From Macrophomina tecta (taxonomy: Eukaryota > Ascomycota > Dothideomycetes > Botryosphaeriales > Botryosphaeriaceae), in NCBI GenBank assembly GCA_024180945.1, contig JAKSGN010000043.1, positions 2,232,001 to 2,296,000 on the forward strand: 64,000 bases of DNA, in the 5' to 3' direction. The notes below the pieces were generated by a model that did no database searches, was not told where the DNA came from, and saw nothing but the letters and a program-made list of their open reading frames with translations. Numbering within the stretch: the first letter of the stretch is position 1; each line of letters opens with the position of its first letter. The position numbers and the translations under genes are program-made. Positions 1 to 10,102 of the stretch are shown in pieces.

Positions 1-238
1 ACACTCGCAGGCAGCGGCAGCGGTTGAAAAAGGTGCAGTAGTTGGGTTGGCGAAGTGAGACGGAGTTGCGGCGGGCGAACAGCAGCTCAAGTACACATTG
101 GGTCGCAGCCGCTGAGCACGGGCCATGCGGCCTAATTCCAGCGTAATGCCGCGCGCCTGCGACGCTGGACGGAGGGCCGCATTCCCGCCGTGGCCGCCAA
201 GGTCCTCAATTGCGATCATTGCAGCTGCGACTGGCGCC
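1..238. other. No gene seen; upstream of LYR-family gene
   Basis: Short reading frames cross this stretch but none resembles a known protein. It probably holds the promoter and 5' leader of the gene that starts at 239. Confidence 0.4.
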
Positions 239-696
239 ATGCCTCCCGCAGACCTGGAGGTCATACACGCGTACCGACACCTGTACACATGGAGCCTTCG
301 CGCCGTCCAGTTCTCCAAACCGGCCCGCTTCACCGTGCGCGACCGCTTGCGCCACATCTTCCGCTCAAATGACCGCGCTTCATTCGACCAGCGCCGCATT
401 GACAACACAATTGAGTTTCTACGCGGCGCAAGCAGAGAGAGGGGCTTAGAGCACCGCATCGTCAAGGGCCTGACGCATGTCTGGTGGCAGGAAAACAAAT
501 GGAGACAGAGTGATCGCTACCTAAACATCTGGAAATCCAACAGGTGCGCCATCCCTCTGTTCTTCGCCAGCTTGGACATGGACACTGACGTCGGGGCAGA
601 GACAGGGAAGAGATCAGAATCCTCAGGACAGCCTTTGACCCATTCTACCATAAGATACGGATGCTAAACGAGACCATGGGTATGTGCATTCAATAG
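239..696 (+). CDS. LYR-motif/DUF1763-type small mitochondrial protein
   Basis: Two exons, 239-543 and 600-696, joined across a 56-nt intron (GTGCGC...GGGGCAG), give a 133-residue protein. The ATG at 239 is chosen because the conserved block starts directly after it; an in-frame ATG lies upstream at 125. The N-terminal block reads EVIHAYRHLYTWSLRAV, followed by a basic helix with RDRLRHIFR. This matches what I remember of the fungal DUF1763 family, related to LYR proteins that assist assembly of mitochondrial complexes and Fe-S transfer. The exon 2 tail ends in LNETMGMCIQ. The third residue of the LYR triad is Thr here (LYT), so ordinary LYR function is uncertain. The splice join restores frame exactly and avoids the stop in the unspliced frame. 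Family call is moderately secure; the partner complex is unknown. Confidence 0.72.
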
Positions 697-767
697 CCCG
701 CTGCACCCCCCGTCCTCAAGGGAACAACCAGGTACTGCGCGGGAATGGCTGTTGTTTGGGCTACCCA

Positions 768-1852
768 CTACATAAAATCGTCGAGGAAGTCCTCATCCCT
801 GTCCTGATTACTGGACTGTGCCACCAAGTCCTCTGAGTGCACGTCGTCGTAAGCATGGTCTCTCTTCCAGGCCAACTCCTTGCGCTCCTTGGCAATACGA
901 GCCTCTTCCTTCTTCTGCGGGCGATCGTCAGCAAGCTGGGCATATTGAATATACCCAAAAGGGATTGACTTGCCCGTTCCTGTTGTGCTGCGCGGTCCTT
1001 CTTCCGAAGCTCACTCCGCCTGTCCTCCCTCTCCTGGCGCAGGTCAGGGTACTTCTCGACCTTGGTCTTGTTGAGACGGTTGATGATGGGGTTCTCGCGC
1101 TCAACCACGTGAATGCGCTTGACCTTCTTGTTATCCTTGAAGCCGACCTGGCCCACTGCCATGCTGCCGTCCTTTTTCAAGTTGGACCATGGCGTGTAGA
1201 TGACAGTAATGTTGTTCTTCTTGTTGCCTGCGCGACAGCTTCAGTTTGTATCATATTACCGCATAAGTAGCCATATGCGCTTCAGCTCCGGTAAAATAGT
1301 ATGTATGAATAGAAGAATATACCTTCGATTGAATTTGCCTTAGTGAGCTGTGCACAGTCTTTCAACAGCTCTTCGGGAATGTTATCCCAAGTCTCACCGT
1401 CGCGAAGGCGAACGTAGATGTGGGCGCTGGAGAGGTTGTCGACGTGAAACTACCCAAAGATGTCAAGTCGGCGCCTCAGTGTCTTGGGCAAGTAATCATG
1501 CGCCATCAATCATTTCCACGTACCCTGGATCCGTCAGACCGCACTCTCCTCGCAAAGTGAAACAGGGGGCTCGAAAGGGAACAGAGCATAAGAAAAGAGA
1601 AGAGGAGAACAATGCCGCGCCACTCCGGAGGATGGGATATCACCTACCATACATCCTCGTCCCACCCATACTTGATCAGTTCTTCGTCTGTATAATAGAG
1701 CAGCTCAGTTAGTCGTGTCCGGAATCTCAGCAGTCCGCGCCAGGAAGTCACGAGGCTTTTCATGTGGTGAGTGGCGTACTCTCGACCTTGTCTTTGCCGA
1801 CGTAGATAAAGGCCGGCGGCGACACGACGTTGCTCGTGAAGTAGTAGACCAT
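768..1852 (-). CDS. CCDC25-like NFACT-R (DUF814) protein
   Basis: Five exons on the minus strand: 1852-1780, 1687 to about 1653 or 1648, 1449-1323, 1227-974 and 914-768, giving about 211 residues. The protein starts [20 protein letters not shown] and contains [42 protein letters not shown] and [14 protein letters not shown]. All are hallmarks of the NFACT-R domain of CCDC25, which is related to the RQC2/NEMF nucleic-acid-binding module. A charged coiled-coil and an acidic tail ending DEDFLDDFM follow, as in the animal protein. Two splice oddities stand out. The last intron (915-973) has a GC donor (GCAAGT). The second intron has no canonical junction that also keeps the conserved Val-Trp before the FHVD motif. 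The molecular role in fungi is not established. Confidence 0.85.
915..973 (-). other. GC-AG intron in the CCDC25-like gene
   Basis: Read on the minus strand the 59-nt intron starts GCAAGT and ends CCCGCAG, with a GCTGAC branch-like motif about 20 nt before the end. Using this GC donor gives [17 protein letters not shown], the expected coiled-coil. The GT dinucleotides nearby do not restore the frame. Confidence 0.7.
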
Positions 1853-2437
1853 GTTGGAAAGATTGCGACTATACCTTCGCTTCCGCGTGTGGGTAAAAAG
1901 GCAGAAGGGAACGACTCCGGCTTAAAAGGCCGAGTCGGGCGGGCCGCGAGCGAGCAAGGTGTGGTTAGGTACGGTCACTGCCAGAAATTCTTTAGCGCGG
2001 GGTGCCGGCGCCACTTGATTGGTCGTGAGCGTGTCGGTCCAGCTTGATGCATTAAAGCAACGATTTACCCATCTCCGCTATGACACGCTCTCACTTTCAT
2101 GCAGCCACGGCGTAGTCTTCGCACACATCCTGAAGTTGTCCTGGAACACATAAACTGTGGTATTCTCGAGTCTAATTGAACCATTACGGCGCCAGTAACT
2201 CGTGTTGTACATACTCTCAGCGGTCTCACACATTGTTGCGCGCCAACAAAAGAAAAATGATATGACTATACAAATGCAACCTTACTCCTCTCCTTCACTC
2301 TATCATGCTAAGGAGAAGAGTAGTAGAAGCATAATGACAATGGCTGGGTAGCCTCTTTTATCCCAGCTATCAACACACGTCCCCGCCTTCTCCCGTCTAC
2401 ATGTCTTCGTTTCCCACGTCTCCCTCAATGACTCCAT
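1853..2437. other. Intergenic; CCDC25 promoter and RIP1 3' region
   Basis: No coding region is supported. It should hold the promoter of the CCDC25-like gene (start 1852, minus) and the 3' UTR of RIP1 (stop 2438, minus). Confidence 0.4.
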
Positions 2438-3395
2438 CTAACCAATGACAACCTTGCCGTCCTCGGGGAAGCTGTACTCGGGAACCTCGAGATTGAGCGG
2501 AGCAGGACCCTTGCGAATACGACCGGAGATATCGTAGTGGGAACCGTGGCAGGGACAGAACCAGCCGCCGAAGTCGCCGGCCTCGCCGATCGGGACACAA
2601 CCAAGATGGGTGCAGACACCTGTTGAGTAGACTTACGTCAGTTCCCATTGATATAGAATATGGAGCCTCCAGCCTTGGGGTCCGATTGTCAGTTTACGTA
2701 CCAAGCATGATCAACCACTCGGGCTTCTTAACACGGTCACCATCAGGCTGGGGATCCCGGAGAGACTCCCACTTGGTGCTCTCGGCCTCCTGGATCTCGT
2801 CGCTGGTGCGGTGACGGATGAAGACGGGCTTGCCTCTCCACTTGATGATGACCTACAAAAGCTCAGTAAAAAGGCCCCCATCGTGAACCGCGCACCACTT
2901 ACGTTCTTGCCCTCGGGAATGGCCTCGAGGTCAATCTCAACCTTAGCCTGGGCCAGGACATCGGCGGAGGCCGACATGTTGACGAGGAAGTCTGACGAAT
3001 GCCAGATTAGCCATTATCCCATTGCAATGATCCATCGCCTCAATCGCTGACACAATCCTCCCAAGTGTCGATGACCTTAATTCAGAAGTGTGCTACCCAC
3101 CTTGCACGGTGTTCTTCGCGCCTAGGGCGGACAGCGCACCCATGGAGCCGACCATGAAGTACTGGAAGACCTTGTTGCCGGTCTCGCCGCTGCTGGAACG
3201 GTACTTCTTCCATGCGGTGGTGGGGATGTTGGTAGTCTTGGAGCCGGTGCCGCCCTTGAAGGGGCTCTCGAAGGAGGCGTGGGTGGAGACGGGGCGGTTT
3301 TGCACAGCGGTTGCGGCGGCGACGCGCACGGCAGGCAATTGCGAGCGCACGGTGGTCCGGGCCAGCGAGCTGGCAGTCGTGGTGAGTGCCGGCAT
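2438..3395 (-). CDS. RIP1: Rieske iron-sulfur subunit of ubiquinol-cytochrome c reductase
   Basis: Four minus-strand exons, 3395-3101, 2991-2903, 2852-2702 and 2619-2438, total 717 nt and 238 residues, the usual length. It is the [2Fe-2S] subunit of complex III, passing electrons from ubiquinol to cytochrome c1 in the inner mitochondrial membrane. Residues 1-55 are a Ser/Thr/Arg-rich presequence. One membrane helix follows ([19 protein letters not shown]), then the hinge and soluble Rieske fold. Cluster ligands are visible as CTHLGC (Cys181, His183) and CPCHGSH (Cys200, His203), with Cys186 and Cys202 as the conserved disulfide pair. Introns are 50-109 nt with consensus signals. It is transcribed away from the POA1-like gene, with 234 bp between start codons. 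Confidence 0.97.
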
Positions 3396-3629
3396 GGTGG
3401 GTGAGCGGAGAGGCGGGCGGCGTTGGATGGAGGCGGTTGGTGCGGAGGATTGGGGATGCAACGCTCGAGGTCGAGTTTAGTGGTGTCAATGGCAAGAGGT
3501 TGCGATTTCTCCCGGCCGAGCGCTGATCGAGCAACCGCTTATTGGTCGCAGCGCACGGCCGCAAGGCAAGCAGATGCTCCGGCTCGGCCAGAGCCCGGCC
3601 AACACTACATCACCGCCACCCGCTCGCCC
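3396..3629. promoter_or_regulatory. Divergent promoter between RIP1 and POA1-like gene
   Basis: Only 234 bp separate the RIP1 ATG (minus strand) from the first usable ATG of the macro-domain gene (plus strand), so both promoters must lie here or overlap the 5' leaders. I did not identify specific factor sites. Confidence 0.5.
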
Positions 3630-4376
3630 ATGATCGCTCTGCGCGGCGGAACAGCTTGCGCCCGCTGCTACAAAACAATACCTTTTCGAAAACTAACTCT
3701 GCCAACGCTGTCCAGAACCATTCATACAGCTTCACGGTCTCAGACTTTCCAACAGAAGATGCCGCCCAAGACAGCCTCACAGCAGGTCAGTGCATATGAC
3801 ACTGAGTCTGACCCTTTGGGAGCTTTCCATCAGAGGCAGAACAGCAATGCAGCGGAATCATCGAGCCAGAGCACGTTGACTGTGAAGGAAGTCTTTGGGG
3901 ACATCTTCGACGCTCCACCCAATACCGTCCTCATCCATGCCTGCAACTGCATTGGCGACTGGGGCGCGGGCATCGCAGCTGCTTTCAAGAAACTATACCC
4001 CTCTGCATACAAGTTCCACAGGGACTTCTGTGCCAACAGCGCAGATGGCAAGGCACAGATCGCGACAGCGCAATTAATCCCACCCGTGGACGGTCAAGAG
4101 CGACGCCACTACATCGGCTGCCTCTTCACCAGTGTGCACTATGGCAGGAGGAGGGACTCGCCTGATGCCATCTTGCGAAACACGGGTCCGGCTATGGAAG
4201 ACCTGCTCAGGCAACTCGCTGAGATTAGCAAGACAATGGAAGTTGGCGAGGTGCGCACATGCAAGATCAACTCTGGACTTTTCGGAGTGCCGTGGGAGAA
4301 GACACTTGAAGTTCTGCAGAAGATCAAGCTTGAGCCAGGAATGCCGACGACTGTGACGGTTTTTGAGAGGGCGTAA
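3630..4376 (+). CDS. POA1: Macro-domain ADP-ribose 1''-phosphate phosphatase-like
   Basis: An uninterrupted frame encodes a macro domain of the Poa1 type, known in yeast to remove phosphate from ADP-ribose 1''-phosphate, a by-product of tRNA splicing. Ligand-loop motifs are visible: VLIHACNCIGDWGAGIAAAF (diphosphate-binding Asn and Gly-rich loop), GCLFTSVHYGRR, and NSGLFGVPW near the C-terminus. Two starts are plausible. The ATG at 3759 gives 205 residues beginning MPPKTASQQ, close to the bare domain. The ATG at 3630 adds 43 residues (MIALRGGTACARCYKTIPFR onward) that are basic, Ser/Thr-rich and free of acidic residues, like a mitochondrial presequence. The frame stays open further upstream, to 3423. 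Family assignment is strong; start and location are inference. Confidence 0.87.
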   Translation: MIALRGGTACARCYKTIPFRKLTLPTLSRTIHTASRSQTFQQKMPPKTASQQVSAYDTESDPLGAFHQRQNSNAAESSSQSTLTVKEVFGDIFDAPPNTVLIHACNCIGDWGAGIAAAFKKLYPSAYKFHRDFCANSADGKAQIATAQLIPPVDGQERRHYIGCLFTSVHYGRRRDSPDAILRNTGPAMEDLLRQLAEISKTMEVGEVRTCKINSGLFGVPWEKTLEVLQKIKLEPGMPTTVTVFERA

Positions 4377-5405
4377 TATGTGGGAGAGTCAATTAGCAGT
4401 CGCCAGCTGTGCAGGTGATTTGCCTTTCTTATTCCTCCCAGAACGAGCTTTCCCCCAAACAGGGCAAGAGTCTACAGTAGCCCAAGAGGAGGCACCGTTA
4501 ATCGTGACAATAATTATGGGGAAGACAAGCAGCCACACTAAAAAGTCACGAATGATGAGCAAGTATATATTCGAACACTCTGAGCTTTCGCCCGATTATC
4601 TGTCAAAACATTATGCGTTCACACATCGCCCCGCAAAGCTCCTGAAATCAACTCAGAACCACAAAAATTCAGCCGGATCCTTGCGTAAGGAGTACTCATC
4701 TATGGCATGGAGATAAGGCGTAGGCCGATTGTGGCTGCTAAATTTGAACGTCTCCCTAAAAACTCCAAATCTCTATTCATTCAATCGTCTTATAGTACTA
4801 GACATCAAATATCGCCTCCGCCTATCCGGCGTCACGCACCCGTCATGCATTAACGGTGTAAGACCTACGGCACGGGAGCACGAACTTAGCCAGATACCGC
4901 GGCCATCGTCGTGCCTGCGCCTTGGTACATTTCTACCGCCTGAGATGGGGGATGGACGCCCGAAAGAGTGTTTAATAGGCCTGGATAGCCCAATTTTTGC
5001 CTCCTCGTTCGAATCTTTGTAGGACGATGCTGCGTTCATTTTCTTTTACCCCTGCTATGGTTTGACGTATTTAACGCCCGTGAGTACCTCAGCAGTGAAA
5101 AACCAATGAACTACAATGAGCATTGCGGGAATGTGCCAGAAGTGGGCTAGTGGTCCTCAAGACCATGCCTATTCAGTACATGGATGGAGTCCCAAAGTTC
5201 AGCACATGAGCGTGACCATACAAAAACTCGATGCTATAAACCTGCTGAACCCGACCAGCTGAAGGCATCCTAAATTCAGAAAGGGCAAGAACTGATATAC
5301 AACGCCTCAAAAAGTCCGATATCCGTTACTCCAGTCTCAGCTCCTCGCTTACGCCGCCTTTCGTTATAGCTACCCCCTTCCCCTACCGTAGCCTTCGGCA
5401 CCCCT
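4377..5405. other. Intergenic; nothing recognised
   Basis: About 1 kb between two genes that converge here. A T-arm-like GTTCGAATC at about 5008 lacks pairing stems, so I do not call a tRNA. Presumably 3' UTRs. Confidence 0.4.
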
Positions 5406-6103
5406 TTAATCGTGCGTCTGCACCTTATGATCGCCTCTCACAGCCTCCGCATACGTCGGGGGCGGCTGGCTCGTGCTTCCCTCTCCGGCCCCTTGCGCAG
5501 AGGAACTGCCTTGCTGCGCCGCGGGGCTCACCTCGTCTGCCCAGGGGTTCACCACGTCCGCCTGCTGCTGTCCCGGGAACTGCTGGCTGCTGGTCGATTT
5601 GGGGACGGGTCTGGTGCCGGCGGCGCCATAGTTCGGTGCGGCGTGGGTGCGGTATGGCTGCTGATGTTGTGGTGGACCGGCGGGGGCGGTCGTGTGTGCG
5701 ACGTAGTAGTAGGTCACGTTGCTCTCAGAGTCGTTGCCGGCAACGCGCTCATACTCGTCGCCCGGGTCTGGATAGGCCCAGATAATGTACCAGGCGTGCA
5801 GGAGGCCAGGGAGCAGGCCTAGACAGCAGAGTGCGATGTTGATGAGCGAGTCGGCGCTGCAGATGCCGCGCTTGACCCAGACTGTTGGGAGTGTGGATGT
5901 TAGCTAGGAATTTTTTTTTGGCTCGTGGATAGGTTTCGCAGTGGGTTGGAGCATTTTCTTGTGGCGTATGGCAAGTGGAGTGATTGTGCGTGTGGTTGCC
6001 TGTGCGCGGTCGTGGTTGCGGGGGCTTTCGGTGGAACGTACGTACCGGCAACAGGAGGAAAGAGGAGAGCCAGCAGGGCAAGGAAGATATCTGAACCGCA
6101 CAT
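5406..6103 (-). CDS. PMP3/SNA-family membrane proteolipid with PPxY tail
   Basis: Two exons, 6103-6046 and 5881-5406, joined across a 164-nt intron, give 177 residues. The N-terminus MCGSDIFLALLALLFPPVAV begins with the UPF0057/PMP3 fold. A second hydrophobic helix (SLINIALCCLGLLPGLLHAW) and YIIWAYPDPGDEYE follow. This family of small two-helix proteins affects plasma-membrane potential and ion tolerance. Beyond the roughly 55-residue core is a long Gln/Pro/Ala-rich tail ending in PPPTYAEAVRGD. PPTY fits the PPxY ligand of Rsp5/Nedd4 WW domains, as in the yeast relatives Sna3 and Sna4, which travel to the vacuole. That suggests vacuolar or endosomal routing, an inference. The long tail favours an SNA-type protein over a minimal Pmp3. 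Confidence 0.9.
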
Positions 6104-6697
6104 GATTATCGGCGTCTTCGAGGTTGTTTGTGCTGTATTGTTTTCGCGGTGGTGCTATGGTTGACAGAGAAGAAACCAGTGGTGCCTTGCAGGTGGAGGG
6201 ATCGCTGGGTTGGCCGGCAGGTGATGAGCGTAATGACGCAGTTTTGTGGCGGTGCAAGGCTGACCAGGTGCTCTCCGCGCTTCCACGGCCCACAGCGCAA
6301 ATGCTGCAGCGAGTGTCACAAGTGCGTCCTCCTCTCGGATCCCACCTTGGGCAAGTAAAGCATAAGTCAGAAACAGGGTCCAAAACACAGGTCAACCTCC
6401 TTCGACGAAAAGAATATTCTAGTGTAGACAGGGATGTGGAACCCTGTGTGCATTGTACTAGTCTTAAAAAAAACAATGCGAGACTTTAAACTTTCTGTGC
6501 CTTGGTCCTCATGCATGACAGGACTGTCTCGATTCCACCTGGTTACTGTTGCAAATTCATGTATACTATCATATTGTGCTATGAAGTCTCCCTTGATCTT
6601 TGCACCAATTAACCACTACGAATACGGTCCACGCCTCTTCGTACCTTTAAGTCGCTATCCTAAACGCACGCTTTAGCACATGTGCCTAGGTAGATCT
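6104..6697. other. Intergenic; promoter of PMP3-like gene, 3' of ARO7
   Basis: No supported gene. Both neighbours are on the minus strand, so this holds the ARO7 3' UTR and the promoter of the PMP3-like gene. Confidence 0.4.
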
Positions 6698-7636
6698 CTA
6701 TTCCCACTGGGTTCCCTTCAGGCGCTGCATCAGGTATTCGACTTCAACTTCTTTCGTGAGAGGAATAACGTAGTCCTGGAAACGAAGTCAGCGATTTCCT
6801 AGTGCCGAGGCCTCGACTAATCACCCACCTTGTACATAGCAACAACAGCATCCACATTGATCTTGGGCGGCGTGGCAGTAGGGTTCTCCGGGTCATTTCC
6901 GTAGTTGGTGGCCTTCTTGCGCAGCCTTTCCAACACCTTCTTCTCCACAGCGGCATCAGTGATGGCATCATCAATGCCCTTCCTATCTTCATCCTTGATA
7001 AGCTTGACAAAGCGGTCTGTCTCCTTCCTGAACTTGGACTCGGCAACGAATTTGCCGTAATGGATGCGGCGCGACAGAGCCTGCAAGCAAGAAATGTCGT
7101 TCATTGCCGTAGAGCCAAAGTGCTGAGTGGACTCTTCCTCCTTACCGTCGACCTTAGCACAAACATGAGGAAGAATGTTGTTGATATAGATATTCTTCAG
7201 TCTCTCGTTGACATTGACATCGTTGGGATGAAGGACGGCAGGGTAATTCAAGGGCTTGAGGATGGGCTCAAGAAGGGCCTCGGGGAAGAAGGGGTACTCG
7301 TCTGGGGCCTGATAGCGGCGCACGCGCGAGTGGACCTTCTCTTCTTCGCAGAGAAGCCAGTCGAGGAAGCTAAGAGGGCTGTCCGGTACTGGGATTGCGC
7401 CGGGAACGTAGATAGACCGGTTGAGAGGGAATTGGACGCGTTCGATGAGGTAGACAGTAATGGTGTCCTCCAGGCGGCTGCAAACCTAAGTTAGCAGCAG
7501 AAAGACGAAAATTGGTGCAGGTGCGATCGCGGAGTGCATCCAGAGTGCGGGGATGTCATACGCACATGAGAGTGGAGCGGATATTGGCCAGGTCCAACAC
7601 CTGGTCGGCGCTGCTCAGGCCCACGGCAGTATCCAT
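6698..7636 (-). CDS. ARO7: Chorismate mutase
   Basis: Three exons, 7636-7566, 7477-6829 and 6775-6698, total 798 nt and 265 residues, close to the yeast enzyme. It converts chorismate to prephenate at the entry to phenylalanine and tyrosine synthesis, in the cytosol. The all-helical AroQ eukaryotic type is clear: NIRSTLIRLEDTI at residues 18-30 holds the active-site Arg (Arg20, matching yeast Arg16). SRRIHYGKFVAESKFR holds the Arg/Lys pair matching yeast Arg157 and Lys168, and IPLTKEVEVEYL carries the C-terminal active-site Glu. HFGSTAMNDI corresponds to the region of the allosteric Trp/Tyr site, so feedback control is likely conserved. It shares a 347-bp divergent promoter region with MDV1. 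Confidence 0.96.
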
Positions 7637-7983
7637 GCTTGTTGAAGATGGTGAGCAGTCTCAGGGAGGAAAGGCAACTGGCCGTGGGCCATTGTTTACG
7701 TGGGGTCGGGGGGTTTCTGATGCTGTTGAGTCGGTGCCCTCCACTGCCGCGCCGAGCGAGTCGCGCGCGCACGAGGGCGGGACCGAGGCCGGGATGATGG
7801 CAGCTTGACGGCCAGCCAGCTTCCTTCTGCCCCAAACACCAGCATCACACGCTCTCACGCCTCCAGACGCGCACGTGGCCCTCGATACCTCTCCCGCGCC
7901 ACCAAAGGAGCCATGCACGCCGCTTACTGAGTCCGCATATTCTCGCCACCGCTTTCTCTCGAGTGCAGATTCCACCGCCATCC
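7637..7983. promoter_or_regulatory. Divergent promoter between ARO7 and MDV1
   Basis: 347 bp between opposite start codons must hold both promoters. Short frames here are not conserved. No individual motif is called. Confidence 0.5.
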
Positions 7984-10102
7984 ATGGCCAACACCTCCGC
8001 CGGAGGAGGTGAACCTCGAGGCAGAGCTTCCGCGCATCGGAGGTCGCTCTCCGAAGACTTCAGCGATGATGAGGTCGGCTCGACGGCATGTACCATGCGC
8101 CCAAGTCCAATTGCACCTGCTGACGTCGCTGCAGACCAGACAGCTAGAAGCTTTTGGGCGGAAAGTCACCGCAACCGCAAACCACCTCATCGGCCCGCTG
8201 GGAGACGCAGGCGTTAGCCAGCACTACCAAAATGCCCTCGGCGATCTCCACCGTGAATTACGACGGCCTGGCATACAACGATCGGTCTTCAACCTGGCCC
8301 AGGCCACACCAAGAGAACTCGTACGGTCGAAACTGTCCGTGTCTGAGATCCAGCAACGCGCCCTGACCTATCTCCCCGACGAGCTCCTCGCCGATATCCC
8401 CGACTCAAATCACACATACTCGCTTTTCCAGGGATTTCAGGCTACTTTGCCTGAAGAAGAAAAAGAGCAAAAAAAGAGGCACGGGCCCCGCCACAACTCG
8501 AAAGGGCAGCGCTTGCTGGGGGCACTGGACAGCGGTGATGAAGATGTGCCGCCATCACTACAAAAGCTCAGGAATGAGAAGTCAAGCTTGGCTCACCGCC
8601 TGGAGATGATGAGTGTGCGGAAAAACATGTGCAGCACGGAGATCCGAGAAATCGACAACAAGATCTACAATCTCAACGTCATGCGCAAAATTGTCCTTGA
8701 CAGGCTGGCATCGCTGGAGAATGAAGAAGCGGAGGTTGAGCATGAGCTGAATGATGTGGAGAACAGGCTGGAAGATATGCAGGAGGAACTTGAAGACCAG
8801 GCTGCTTTGTCGCAGAAGTCGCCAGTGACGCCCGTAGCGGGCGACTCGGAAACCAGCACTGAGGGGTCTCCTGGTTTTATGTCGGAATCCATCTATGAGA
8901 AACTGCCTTCACGCTCTCCGAAAACAGGTAGAAAACGGAAGGCGCACCGCCGGATTTCTATGCCAGTCCTGCACGAGCATCTGGAGCCTGGCTCCAAAAT
9001 CAAGGAACTTCCGGCTCATACGGACGTTGTAACTGCTTTGGATTTTGACATGCCATTCGGAACTATGGTTACGGCGGCTCTAGATGACACTGTAAGAGTA
9101 TGGGATCTGCACGCAGGGCGCTGCATGGGCATGCTCGAAGGTCATCTATCTTCAGTTCGTTGCCTGCAAGTCGAGGATAACATCGTTGCGACCGGGTCTA
9201 TGGATGCTACCATTCGCCTGTGGGATCTAAGCCGTGCTGAATATGCGCCTCGAGACAACCACACCAGCAGGGACGGGGAAGAAGACGACGAAGACGCATT
9301 AGGGTTTGAAAATCCTGAAGACGCACCTCCACCACCGCCGCCGACAAGCATGCAGGATTGCCCCTTGTTTACACTTGATGCTCACGTAGCGGAGGTTACG
9401 GCGTTGCACTTCAAAGGCGATACTTTGGTGTCTGGGTCGGCTGACAAGACCCTCCGTCAGTGGGACTTGGTCAAGGGGCGTTGCGTTCAAACCTTGGACG
9501 TGCTTTGGGCAGCTGCGCAAGCGTCTTCATCGTTAACACCTGGTGACAGCTGGCGACAGACGGGACGTACGCCCGACGCGTCTGCAGACTTTGTGGGTGC
9601 TCTGCAGTGCTTTGATGCTGCTCTTGCATGCGGTACTGCAGACGGCATGGTTCGTCTCTGGGATCTTAGGAGTGGTCAGGTTCACAGGAGTCTTGTGGGC
9701 CACACAGGGCCTGTGACTGCGCTGCAATTTGATGACGTCCACCTGGTTACTAGCAGTCTCGATAGAAGTATTCGGGTAAGTCGATTAATCCTCATATTGA
9801 AGAGAGTTATCATCTGATAGAAGCAGATTTGGGATCTCCGAACTGGATCTATTTTCGACGCATATGCATACGATAACCCCGTTACCAGCATGATGTTCGA
9901 CACACGGAGAATTGTGGCGGCGGCTGGCGAGGATGTGGTCAAGGTGTACGACAAGACAGACGGTAGACACTGGAACTGCGGGCCTGGTGCAGTTGAGGAG
10001 GAGCCCCCAGCGCCCCTTTCGACCATTGAGAAGGTCAGAATCAGGGACGGCTATCTGATCGAGGGCCGTAGAGATGGCGTTGTTGGCGTCTGGTCGTGTT
10101 GA
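7984..10102 (+). CDS. MDV1: Mitochondrial fission adaptor, WD40 protein (Mdv1/Caf4 family)
   Basis: Three exons, 7984-8073, 8135-9775 and 9827-10102, give 668 residues. The family links the outer-membrane receptor Fis1 to the dynamin Dnm1 during mitochondrial division. The N-terminal part ([45 protein letters not shown]) resembles the Fis1-binding region. A coiled-coil follows at about residues 180-265. The C-terminal half is a WD40 propeller with repeats ending [39 protein letters not shown] and IRIWDLRTG. The first intron (8074-8134) is inferred from an in-frame GAG|GTCGGC donor and a CTGAC branch site just before GCAG. An unspliced alternative starts at 8009. The last intron (9776-9826) restores the RIWDLRTG motif exactly. 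Confidence 0.92.

Noticed and set aside
4998..5025. T-arm-like GTTCGAATC, possible tRNA
   Set aside because: The flanking five-base stems do not pair and no D-arm or acceptor stem is found upstream.
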